Positions 27,284-35,198 of a stretch of DNA of 64,000 nt are shown one piece after another. This DNA is from Bin55 sp965205965 (GTDB lineage Bacteria; Pseudomonadota; Gammaproteobacteria; Pseudomonadales; Azotimanducaceae). The stretch is from positions 1,116,001 through 1,180,000 of the forward strand of contig CBDBHT010000007.1 in the NCBI GenBank assembly GCA_965205965.1. The letters are read 5' to 3'. The notes under the pieces are model-generated. The model ran no database searches and was not told the origin of the DNA. It saw only the letters and a list, made by a program, of their open reading frames with translations. Every line of letters starts with the position of its first letter. The first letter of the stretch is position 1. The translations under genes were made by a program, and so were the position numbers.

Positions 27284-27430
27284 AGTCTGCGCCGTAGCAA
27301 AATCTGGGCACATTTCTTAGGATGAATAGTTCATAAACAACTTAAATATAGAAATTATATATTCCATTAATGCGTATCTTAGAAAATTTATCCTATTAAA
27401 GAGGGTTCTTACGTTTCTACGGCGCAGACT
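27284..27430 (+). repeat. MITE family 2, copy 1 (147 bp)
   Basis: Perfect 14-bp terminal inverted repeats AGTCTGCGCCGTAG / CTACGGCGCAGACT enclose an AT-rich, non-coding interior. A second copy of the same length lies in inverse orientation at 63676-63822. The ends resemble the right end of the IS1182-type element near 56112-56125 (CTACGGCGCAGACT), so IS1182-type transposase may mobilise it. Confidence 0.7.
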
Positions 27431-27776
27431 GCTATATACCTTTTATCCTCCCCGTTATCACGAGACAGATACCTTAGGACACTCCCTACCGCAAAACACT
27501 TTGGCTAATCATGTATATAGGCTCCTAAGCAAAGCTTTCTCAGTATTTCGGTCGGTCAAGATGCGGGCAGCACCAACGGTCATTCGTTCTGCCGGTTCAA
27601 TTGCTGTACCGGAGGTCACGGCGATACAGGTGAACCAAGCCCGCTGTTGTGACCCACAGGAATAGATGACCTGTCGATACCGACCGCGGCGGTGACCCAT
27701 GCGTGGTGCTTCCAGGGCTGATAGGCCTCGTCCCATGCCGCTTATAATGTGGCATTGCTGGCGACAGAGAGTCACC

Positions 27777-28622
27777 ATGAAGCACGCGACAATGAATCTT
27801 TGCTCACTTTGGAACAACATTGAGGCCCGTCTTGATTCGCGACGACCGGATTGGCGAACGTACATTGACGAGATGTGCCAGTTGGCTGCCGTCAAGAACA
27901 GGTCAGCGGGCAAGACTTGGAGTGACGATAAGGTCTTCAAAGCACTATTGATGGCTGTTCTGTCCAGCGGCACGGATTGGTCGAAGATCAAGCGAATACA
28001 AGGGAAGCTTGCGAAGCCATTTTCCGACTTCAGTCTGGAAGCCTACACGAAAGTCTCGGAAACGAAGATAAGCGACCGCCTGGTGCCATGGTTCGAGAAA
28101 GAGAGGGCGGGGTCACCATGGCTGAGAAACAATCTCGGTAACCTCGTTCGCGCCTCCCGAAAACTCTTGGACCACAGCAGGACTCACGGAACTGCAGACA
28201 GCTACTTCACGTCGCTCATGCATCGATGCGACGAAGATCCAAAACAGGCTGCACTGTGTCTCGGCAGTCCGGGTAAATACAAGCTTCCATCGCTCGGGCC
28301 AGCATTGGCTGCGGAAGCACTGAAGAATTTGGGCTTCGACGTGGCGAAACCCGATCGGCACATCATGCGAGCAGTGGGATCCTTCGGGCTGGTTCCTTTC
28401 GAGCACTGGCGTGATAGGAGAAGGTACACTTCGCCCAAAACATCAAGCAAAAGGGTGTTGTTGAAGGTCATGTCCGTGGTGGAGGAAATCGCATCGGCCG
28501 CGAAACAGCGAGTCACACTGGTAGACAACGCCATTTGGCTGCTTTGTGAGCGAGGCGGTAGAGAGAACGGGCTTTACCTCACCAATGAGCAGCTCGCCAA
28601 AATGGCCTGTAGCAACGAGTAG
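27777..28622 (+). CDS. HhH-GPD (DNA glycosylase-like) protein
   Basis: A 281-residue protein from ATG 27777 (an in-frame frame extends to 27699 without a better start). The key motif LPSLGPALAAEALKNLGF followed by DVAKPDRHIMRAVG (about residues 170-201) is the helix-hairpin-helix plus Gly/Pro...Asp (catalytic Asp193) pattern of base-excision glycosylases of the endonuclease III/AlkA superfamily. No C-terminal Fe-S cysteine cluster is present. A TATAAT box at 27743-27748 could be a -10 element. Placed beside a methyltransferase and a nuclease gene it may act on modified bases, but this is inference; a divergent repair function is equally possible. Confidence 0.65.
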   Translation: MKHATMNLCSLWNNIEARLDSRRPDWRTYIDEMCQLAAVKNRSAGKTWSDDKVFKALLMAVLSSGTDWSKIKRIQGKLAKPFSDFSLEAYTKVSETKISDRLVPWFEKERAGSPWLRNNLGNLVRASRKLLDHSRTHGTADSYFTSLMHRCDEDPKQAALCLGSPGKYKLPSLGPALAAEALKNLGFDVAKPDRHIMRAVGSFGLVPFEHWRDRRRYTSPKTSSKRVLLKVMSVVEEIASAAKQRVTLVDNAIWLLCERGGRENGLYLTNEQLAKMACSNE

Positions 28623-28900
28623 TCCGAATAGCACTTACAGAACACGTGACATTTCTGTCGACCATTTCAAGATTTAAGGCAACGCGCAAACCCATGGCCT
28701 CCGCAATCGCACTGCCAGTTTTCTCTGAGGCCTCGACAAGGTGCCTATCAGCAAGATGGGCGTAGTCTGCGGTTGTGCGGTGCCTCTGGTACCCGAGCAG
28801 CTTGCCGACCAACGGCGGATATTCGCGGGACATGACCGCATGACTGGCTGCGGTATGTCTCTCAGATCATACAGGCGCAGACTGCGGGGACGTTGCTTAA
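28579..28900 (-). pseudogene. C-terminal relic of a tyrosine integrase
   Basis: The minus strand encodes HTAASHAVMSREYPPLVGKLLG and HRTTADYAHLADRHL, the conserved C-terminal part of phage-type integrases including the catalytic Tyr in TTADYAHL. Upstream the LYDLR of the Arg/His motif is present but displaced by a two-base insertion at about 28866. Nothing of the N-terminal two thirds remains. The relic suggests that the nearby glycosylase and methyltransferase genes once travelled on an integrative element. Confidence 0.72.
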
Positions 28901-29077
28901 GCCATACAAAGTCGACTCGACAAGCTAAAAATTCTCCAGTGCTCCAGAGTCCGTTATCTCAAGCGTGGAGGCCACGACGAGAGACGAAAATGGGTCAACT
29001 ACGTTCTTGAGACACTTGGCACGTGCTTGTCTGCCAACACCTGATGCCGCTTTTGCAGAAGTAGGTCTATATGTTGA

Positions 29078-29908
29078 TCAAGGGTGTACTGCGCCATCCA
29101 AGAGATCATCTGCCAAGTCCATTGGTGAAGCCGCATCGAGCTCTATGCCAACGGGAATGCGGCCAAGCCTTTTCGCCACACGGTAAGTCGTCCCCGATCC
29201 GAGAAATGGGTCCAATACAACATCACCGGGATCGGTGAAAAGCTTAATGAAGAACTCTGGCAACCACTCTGGAAAGGCCGCGCTGTGTCCCGTGTTGTGA
29301 GCAATGGGGGAGCGGTGCAGGACGTTGGTTGGGTAAACCAAGTCCTTTCCCTCCCACGCGGCTATGCGGCGCCCTATTTTTGATCTTGTGGCGGACTCCC
29401 GTCTTGTACGATCATTCTGGCTCATGTTGGCAAGTCGCTTCTCCGTCCAGTTGCCAATGGGTACCTTTACGGCATCCTGATTCATCTTTATGTCGCGAGT
29501 CTTGGAAAAATGAATAAGACGTTCCCAAGCATCCCGGAACCTGTATTTCCATTTTCCCGGTGCGGAGGTGGTCTTGTGCCAGATATATTCCTCAACCCAT
29601 CTGAACCCAACCTCGCGCTTCAACGTCAAGATCAAGTCAAGCACGTATGTATGACGCTCGCCATCCACTGCCCTTTCTTTGATATTCAGAATGAGTGACC
29701 CCGTTGGACGTAAAATCCGCTGCATTTCACCCGCCCTATCACAAAACCACTGAACGTATTCCTCCGGTGGAATCCCGCCGTAGGTATGCTTTCTCGCATC
29801 CGCATAAGGTGGTGAAGTCACAATCAAGTCAACGGAGTCGCTTGGGAAGCCTGCCATGACATCAAGACAGTCTCCGAAATGAACCATGTTCAACCATTCT
29901 TCGTTCAT
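29078..29908 (-). CDS. Site-specific DNA methyltransferase (beta-class, SPPY type)
   Basis: A 276-residue protein with catalytic motif IV TSPPY (31-35) near the N-terminus and the AdoMet-binding motif I DPFLGSGTT (233-241) near the C-terminus: the beta order seen in N4-cytosine and some N6-adenine methyltransferases. SPPY favours N4-methylcytosine. The GIELDAASP tail follows. The ATG overlaps the stop of a 50-codon ORF (ATGA at 29905-29908). The likely partner is the nuclease-nitrilase gene upstream on the same strand, now separated by an IS1595 relic. About 65 bases of this gene recur at 26637. Full length, no frame break. Confidence 0.88.
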   Translation of the reverse strand: MNEEWLNMVHFGDCLDVMAGFPSDSVDLIVTSPPYADARKHTYGGIPPEEYVQWFCDRAGEMQRILRPTGSLILNIKERAVDGERHTYVLDLILTLKREVGFRWVEEYIWHKTTSAPGKWKYRFRDAWERLIHFSKTRDIKMNQDAVKVPIGNWTEKRLANMSQNDRTRRESATRSKIGRRIAAWEGKDLVYPTNVLHRSPIAHNTGHSAAFPEWLPEFFIKLFTDPGDVVLDPFLGSGTTYRVAKRLGRIPVGIELDAASPMDLADDLLDGAVHP

Positions 29909-30057
29909 GCCACCAAATCCCCATATCTAAGACACTTTCCATCCGTTCCAACGGCAAGCTTGAACATGTGGTCGGGTGTGTCTACCTCACCACGGTTGCT
30001 CTCATTAAGCCGGAGGGACGTTTCACTGACGTACCTAGCCTCTTTATTGGGGGACAT
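29905..30057 (-). CDS. Small ORF (50 aa) translationally coupled to the methyltransferase
   Basis: ATG 30057 has AAAGG at proper spacing and opens a frame for MSPNKEARYVSETSLRLNES ending GTDGKCLRYGDLVA. Its stop overlaps the methyltransferase start by the sequence ATGA. No family is recognised. The residues upstream in the same frame belong to an IS1595 transposase tail, so an alternative is that this is the 3' end of a longer gene cut by the IS. The clean ribosome binding site and overlap favour a real small gene. Confidence 0.5.
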   Translation of the reverse strand: MSPNKEARYVSETSLRLNESNRGEVDTPDHMFKLAVGTDGKCLRYGDLVA

Positions 30058-30107
30058 GTCTATGCCTTTTATCATACGTTGACGTAGGACGAATAACGTC
30101 GACCTCG

Positions 30108-30208
30108 GGTGCGGCCGGGTAACGGTGTATGACCGGTCACAGCGAACTTGTAAGAAATACTTACAAGTTGAGGTGCGGTCGGGTAGTGGTATATGACCGG
30201 CCGTAGCC
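30108..30208. repeat. Pair of ~36-bp direct repeats around a 10-bp-stem hairpin
   Basis: GTGCGGCCGGGTAACGGTGT (about 30110) and GTGCGGTCGGGTAGTGGTAT (about 30173) begin two related direct repeats that continue TATGACCGG and end CAGC or TAGC. Between them AACTTGTAAG (30145-30154), loop AAATA and CTTACAAGTT (30160-30169) form a perfect 10-bp stem. It lies at the 3' end of the IS1595 relic, upstream of the small ORF and methyltransferase. Confidence 0.5.
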
Positions 30209-30770
30209 TCCAGCAACCGGAACGACAACCGCGCTTCCCACCCTCGGCGATTGAGGCGAAATACGAATAGGTATTTCTGCAGGTACGCATGGGACACCCC
30301 GTGAAACGTGTCCATCAGATACCGCCTCAGATTGGCCATCACGCGATGCACCAACGGCAGCCATTCATCGACTTGCGCCTTCGGCGTGACCCGAACCTCC
30401 AGCCGGTGACTCTGCGCCAGCATGCTCAACCCCGGCTAACCGTCCGAACGGATCTCGGGGTTGGCAGTGATGCTCTCGCCGAAGTCCGACACTGTGTCGT
30501 GGTCCACCGCCTGTGCCTTCATGAAGGTTGCCGTGCCCTCCGCGCGTCGTCCCCACTGCCAGCAACACGGGATACTTAGTCTCCGAGCCCGACCCCGCTT
30601 GTTGCCTTCGTTCGAGGATGGCCGTCGCGATAGACTGTGCAAACGATTTGCGTCCCGGTAGATCCTCGGAGGAAGATTTGACCGGACGGTCAGCAGAAAA
30701 TCGATCACCAATCTGCCTATCCATAGCGGATGTCTCCATTACATGTGTCATTTCTTCTCACCGAAGTAGT
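30209..30770 (-). mobile_element. IS1595-family relic between nuclease-nitrilase and methyltransferase genes
   Basis: Minus-strand fragments in different frames encode RKSFAQSIATAILERRQQAG, KYPVLLAVG, TATFMKAQAVDHDT and, towards the 3' end, WLPLVHRVMANLRRYLMDTF and LQKYLFVFRLNRRG, the core and C-terminal parts of ISXO2-like transposases. At least two frameshifts are needed. The N-terminal zinc-ribbon part is missing. It interrupts what was probably one operon. Confidence 0.78.
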
Positions 30771-30776
30771 GTTTGG

Positions 30777-33065
30777 CTAGGCAAGTCCTCGGTAACGATC
30801 CAATGCACGTCTCCTCTTCCCTGCGGGAAGATGTTTGGTAACTATCTTGAACACGTTATCTAGGCCCCATGCATATCTCATGTCCACGATCGCTTCTCCG
30901 GTCGCTTTTATCGTCCTACGAGCGGGCATTTTGTTTCGGTTGGATAGCTCGACGAGTTCATGAATTCCGGCTCTGTCAGAGAGCAGTATCGGTGCGCAGC
31001 ACTCGATTGTCCTGCCCATCATTAGCGTTGCCAAACGACACGACCGGGCTGGAAGCTGGTCCCAGTGGTTCCAGATAATCGGGGCAGACCCCATCTTCTT
31101 CGCGCAATCAAGGACACGGAAGCACGCGGACGTGTCCAGCATTCGCTCGTTCGGAACTACACCAACGTAAACTGAGCCATGGCGAGTCTCAACGGGGCAC
31201 TCAGCCTCTACCGTCTGCCAGCCTGAACGGCCAAAGACGGCTGGAACACCGTCTCGCAACGCAACCCGGACGGGTTTATGAGCCCTGACATTTAGATCTC
31301 TCTTGGTTTTTTCAGCTGGTGGAAGTTGAGACCAATCTAGGGGTGTACGAACCATGTCCATGTCGAGATCGACTATATAAATCGTCCCCGACTCGTTGCA
31401 TTTCGACAGGGGGCGTTCGGTGCTGCATCCCACCTGTCTTGCCAGTAGTTCCTGGCCCGCCGGAGAAAAGGCGAACGGATGTGTCGATCGTCCTTTTCCA
31501 TTGTCGTGAAGTGTGCACAAGGCGAAGAAACGATTCTCCACCGCCCGTAGCCGCAGGATTGATGACCATTTGATATTCGTCACATTGTCGAAAGTTGGAT
31601 TTACCCAAATGCACGCGCCACGTCGGGCGAGAAAGCGGGGGAGCAACCCAAGATAGTGATCGTGGCACACGGTCGCGCCCACTCTTGCCCCGCCCAATTC
31701 GAAGGTTGGAAGCATGATGTCCGGGTCCCAATCCGGTTCCTCGAAAGCGACCGCCTCCGCGGTGGAATGCTTCGTGTACACGCAACAGTAGTGCCCATCC
31801 GGGTCAAAGCGAAGGAGTACTTGCCGTTTGGCCGAGCGGCCGCCTGTTGAATCGGTATGTCTTTCGACTGCGCCCACCAACATGGGGACGTTGAGGTCCG
31901 ATGCGAGTTTAGACAGCAACCCGATTCGCACGCTGTCGGATGACGATACGTAGGCTTCCGGAAACAGCACGAAATCAATGGCTTCGGTATGGAATGAAGC
32001 AAGCGAGGGAACATCCGGCTCCTGGGCTCCTTTGCCACCCGGTGGAATACCATGCGAGGTTCCGTTGTTTACCTTGGGAAAGGCCAGTGCCACCCGCACA
32101 ATGGCACGCGCCGGAGCCATCGCAATACCGGTCTCCTCAACCGGTTCGCCGGCCGGAATGCCATCGTGAAATACGATGTCTGAAAACCGTCGCCGGTCGT
32201 CGCTGTTTTCGGGGTCGAGTGAGCACCAAACGAAATCGCGGGCGTACAGCCTCACGGTCGGCTGAAAACCCTTAAGCGAGGGAACGAGGTCCCGTAGCGT
32301 GTCATACCAGGCACGTTGTTCGTCGCGGAAGGGTGGATCGTTGTCCCTAGCATTGTGCATTTCACATAGCGAGGTCCAGTACTCTCTGGAGAATCCTGGG
32401 CCACGGTCATCCGGGTACATGGAGAGTGCCAACTTCCGAGGGGCCGTAAAATGCTGGCTCTCATCAAACTCCACGACAAACCCGGGGTCGGGGACCCAAA
32501 AGTCACACGGTGCCACCGTTTTGGCCCTCACGAAATTTTTGGAACAGAAGCCCCGGTATTCCTCTAGGACCCTGACCACGCTCTGTAGAGCGGAGAAGAT
32601 GGACGTTCCCTTGTAGGAGGACAGTTGCGCAGGCCAAGAAAATCCATGGTTCGCCAAACACTTTCCGTAGATACGCTCCAGTAGCTCGCGGACCCTTGTC
32701 TTGCAGTCGGGGCACTGCTCCGAGTGACTACTCGGCTGGTGCATGCGCGTTGTCTTTCTGAGTGGGGCGGATGGAGACGTGATGCCACCAGCACGATAGC
32801 TGCCGCCGCAATTGCAATCGACAATGTCGAAGCCGCGCACCTTGAGAAAGCCATTGGACTCGGTACCACCTGAAAATTTGTTCGAGCGCAAACCTTTGCC
32901 CGTAGCGATTTTGTGAGCCACCGTGATCGTGTACTTCGGAGGGAAATGACCGCCATCGGCATCCACGCAATACTTTTGACCCTTCCTTCGCGGTGGGACA
33001 CCCTTGCGACCGATGCGCAGCATGGCTTCCACGATGTGTCCCTTCGTGATAAGTGTAGGGATCAT
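30777..33065 (-). CDS. Putative restriction effector: recognition-like domain + PD-(D/E)XK-like nuclease + nitrilase-type domain
   Basis: A 762-residue single-frame protein. Residues 1-85 (HIVEAMLRIGRKGVPPRRKG, HFPPKYTITVA, FSGGTESNGFLKVRGFDIV) resemble the N-terminal domain often fused to HNH or other nucleases of modification-dependent restriction. A CPDC pair sits at 118-121. Residues 125-280 contain CDFWVPDPGFVVEFDESQHF (Asp188, Glu199, Asp201), like the core of Vsr/DUF559-type PD-(D/E)XK nucleases. Residues 315-560 form a carbon-nitrogen hydrolase domain with the triad Glu370 (LFPEAYV), Lys432 (YTKHST) and Cys467 (GATVCHDHYL). A further ~200-residue C-terminal part is unrecognised. Nitrilase domains are known in defence as fusions to DRT1 reverse transcriptases; joined to a nuclease next to a methyltransferase I know no named system. 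Function is inference. Confidence 0.72.
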   Translation of the reverse strand: MIPTLITKGHIVEAMLRIGRKGVPPRRKGQKYCVDADGGHFPPKYTITVAHKIATGKGLRSNKFSGGTESNGFLKVRGFDIVDCNCGGSYRAGGITSPSAPLRKTTRMHQPSSHSEQCPDCKTRVRELLERIYGKCLANHGFSWPAQLSSYKGTSIFSALQSVVRVLEEYRGFCSKNFVRAKTVAPCDFWVPDPGFVVEFDESQHFTAPRKLALSMYPDDRGPGFSREYWTSLCEMHNARDNDPPFRDEQRAWYDTLRDLVPSLKGFQPTVRLYARDFVWCSLDPENSDDRRRFSDIVFHDGIPAGEPVEETGIAMAPARAIVRVALAFPKVNNGTSHGIPPGGKGAQEPDVPSLASFHTEAIDFVLFPEAYVSSSDSVRIGLLSKLASDLNVPMLVGAVERHTDSTGGRSAKRQVLLRFDPDGHYCCVYTKHSTAEAVAFEEPDWDPDIMLPTFELGGARVGATVCHDHYLGLLPRFLARRGACIWVNPTFDNVTNIKWSSILRLRAVENRFFALCTLHDNGKGRSTHPFAFSPAGQELLARQVGCSTERPLSKCNESGTIYIVDLDMDMVRTPLDWSQLPPAEKTKRDLNVRAHKPVRVALRDGVPAVFGRSGWQTVEAECPVETRHGSVYVGVVPNERMLDTSACFRVLDCAKKMGSAPIIWNHWDQLPARSCRLATLMMGRTIECCAPILLSDRAGIHELVELSNRNKMPARRTIKATGEAIVDMRYAWGLDNVFKIVTKHLPAGKRRRALDRYRGLA

Positions 33066-33411
33066 GGCTGTCTAAATTCCCAGGAAACAACAGAAAGAAA
33101 TGGGCATTACCAACTTAAGTGCACGGCATATCATGTTTGCTCTCCATTTGAAAGTTTTGAAAACTAAATATTTGCCTTCGGTGATTGATGCCAGCAAATA
33201 TATGGATTGAATTGCAGGGTTAAAACGTTTTATGCACTTGGACCCCTTTATTTAGGGCATTATATGCTTAACTAGACATACCGTTCTACGTGAACGAAGT
33301 CCCACGGATACTATTAATTTTCACAGGCTATCCATGCTTCGAAGCGTTTTAAATTCCTACTTGAATTCAATATTTTTAAATCAGATCGTAATGAATATAT
33401 AATTAAAAGAA
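33066..33411. other. Intergenic region upstream of the nuclease-nitrilase gene
   Basis: No gene. ACCAACTTAAGTGCAC at 33109-33124 is the third copy of the motif that flanks mcrBC. CCCCTTTATTTA at about 33243 weakly resembles a MITE family 1 end. The rest is AT-rich and should carry the promoter of the minus-strand nuclease-nitrilase gene. Confidence 0.4.
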
Positions 33412-34476
33412 GGCTCTTATGTAGTCTTATGTTGAGAATGACTAACAAGCAGCTATAATATGCGCTGGTTCAATAGGTTGAGGAAAACCAATGGGTCCCC
33501 GCAAATTCAAGGAGATGCTAGACCAGATTCCCAGGCTGACCCCAGTGCAGAAGCAGAGGCTGATGCACGGGGTCCAGACATCGGTCGGGTGCGACGAACT
33601 GCCTGAACCCGTTCGTCAACGGGAAGCGGAGTTGGACCGATTGCGAGTATGTATGCATTGCGGTTCCTCAGGGGCGGTGCGTCACGGGAAGTCGGCAGGC
33701 TTGTGTCGATTTCGTTGCCGTTCGGCATCGTGCGGACGCACCTTTCACGCGCTGACTGGGACCCATCTTGCTGGCTTGAGGCACAAGTCGAAGTGGTCGG
33801 TATTCGAAGCGTGTTTGCGAGATCGGCTGACGCTGCATCAGTCAGCCGAGCGATGCGGGATCGCTTACCGCACCGCATTCTTGTGGCGACATCGCTTGCT
33901 TGGCAAGCAGCAGAAAGGCTCGAAACTCCAAGGCATCGTGGAGATGGACGAGACCTACTTTCTGGAGAGCTGCAAGGGAGATCGCTCATTGACGGAGCGT
34001 CGCCTTCCGCGCGAGCGAGGAGGCAATCGTGGGCACCGGGGTCTGGTGTCGGACCAGCGACCTGTCTTGACGGCAGTGTCTCGCGGCGGGCCGACTTATA
34101 TGGAAGCTCTCCCATCGACGGCGGGGACGCACATCGCTCCGGTCATGTCGGAATGGCTGGCCGAAGATGGCGTGTGTGTCACTGATGGACATCCCAGCTA
34201 CGCCATGGCAAGCCGGAGCATGAACATGCACCAGGAAGTGGTTCGCGCCAACCGACGTGAAGCTCGCCGCGGGAGTTGGCATCTCAACACGGTTAACCAG
34301 CGTCACATGACCATGAAGCGATGGCTGAACCATCACCACCGCGGGGTCTCTACACGCTACCTGAACCACTACATGCACTGGTTGATGCGATCGGAATTCA
34401 AGCTTGAAAAATCGATTGAAGCGGACTTCCTTTCACCTCATTTGGCAAGCTATACACAAGTAGATACATAAGAGCC
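33412..34476 (+). mobile_element. Complete IS1595-family element with 8-bp target duplication
   Basis: Inverted ends GGCTCTTATGTA (33412) and TACATAAGAGCC (to 34476, 11 of 12 bases) enclose 1065 bp with one transposase gene. The element is flanked by the perfect 8-bp duplication TAAAAGAA at 33404-33411 and 34477-34484, the size expected for IS1595. It looks young and intact, unlike the two IS1595 relics at 30.2 and 41.3 kb. Confidence 0.9.
33491..34471 (+). CDS. IS1595-family transposase
   Basis: A 326-residue protein with an N-terminal zinc-ribbon (CMHCGSSG...CRSASCGRTF) and an ISXO2-like DDE/N catalytic domain: GIVEMDETYF, VCVTDGHPSY, and the C-terminal HLNTVNQRHMTMKRWLNHHHRGVSTRYLNHYMHWL. 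The frame is unbroken, so the element may be active. AGGAAAACC precedes the ATG. Confidence 0.92.
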   Translation: MGPRKFKEMLDQIPRLTPVQKQRLMHGVQTSVGCDELPEPVRQREAELDRLRVCMHCGSSGAVRHGKSAGLCRFRCRSASCGRTFHALTGTHLAGLRHKSKWSVFEACLRDRLTLHQSAERCGIAYRTAFLWRHRLLGKQQKGSKLQGIVEMDETYFLESCKGDRSLTERRLPRERGGNRGHRGLVSDQRPVLTAVSRGGPTYMEALPSTAGTHIAPVMSEWLAEDGVCVTDGHPSYAMASRSMNMHQEVVRANRREARRGSWHLNTVNQRHMTMKRWLNHHHRGVSTRYLNHYMHWLMRSEFKLEKSIEADFLSPHLASYTQVDT

Positions 34477-34515
34477 TAAAAGAATATAGAAATGATTGTC
34501 AAGATTTCCCTATAA

Positions 34516-34629
34516 GTCCCTTTATTTATTGCTGTTCTGACGAATCATCCCTGTATAAATATATGATTTTTAATGATAATGATATAAGGATTGTCCACCT
34601 CCACTTGCTTCGAGTAAATAGAGGTGTCC
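34516..34629 (-). repeat. MITE family 1, copy C
   Basis: From GTCCCTTTATTTATTGCTGT to TAAATAGAGGTGTCC, 114 bp, in the orientation opposite to copies A, B and G. Interior TGATATAAGGATTGTCCACC matches the family. The left end has drifted (GTCCCTTTATTTA for GGGAACCTCTATTTA). No target duplication was found. Confidence 0.65.
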
Positions 34630-34942
34630 ACGTGGGCGATGCGTCCGGGGATGCGCCGAGGATTGGCACTGGACCACCCTGCAAGGGAGCGGGAGCAACG
34701 TCAGGCTGCGGTGCGGGCAAAAGACAAATTTCCTCAGTTGTCGTCTTGTCCTTCTTTCAGATAGTCCCAATCGTCTTTGCCACGTGGCGGTGTCATTATC
34801 AAGGCACGTAGCACATTTCCGGGAGTGTCTGAAATCTGATCTGAGAGGGATTTCTCCACTGGCCTCCTTTGGGTTTGTCTTCATTCATCCGTTCATTGGC
34901 GACTCCTTTGTCATGGTCGGGTTTCCTGTTTGAGCCTGGAAT
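34630..34942. other. Region without recognisable gene
   Basis: Between MITE copy C and the IS1380 relic nothing convincing was found. Short frames exist on both strands, but none has a ribosome binding site and a familiar motif. Confidence 0.4.
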
Positions 34943-35198
34943 TTACAGCGTTCTCTTTGCGTATACTTTTGGTCCCTCGCTCCCACCGTCACGTAAGACA
35001 CGTAGCACGCTTATGTGATGAGTCATGTGCCGGCCGCTACACATCGTAGACCTGGTTTTCGACTGCAAGGCCGGATCGTGACGGAACTCTCCGTGATCGT
35101 TCAAGTCCTCGTGTCCCAAGACCAACGCATCAACGCGCTCTGCCGGAGCAGATCCTGCAGACCGTGCTCGCAACGGGCCTGACGCCGTGCATCCCCTA
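34943..35198 (-). mobile_element. IS1380-family relic, part 1 (interrupted by IS630)
   Basis: Minus-strand fragments encode LGHEDLNDHGEFRHDPALQS, a typical IS1380 transposase motif, preceded by RVDALV. At 35197-35198 the sequence is cut by IS630 at a TA dinucleotide and resumes at 36437. The downstream half of the transposase is replaced by unrelated sequence. Confidence 0.82.

Noticed and set aside
27509..27991. A 160-codon minus-strand frame upstream of and overlapping the HhH-GPD gene
   Set aside because: No ribosome binding site or known motif; it overlaps the better supported plus-strand gene.
33507..34378. Minus-strand frames of 130-202 codons opposite the IS1595 transposase
   Set aside because: Antisense to an intact transposase with clear motifs.
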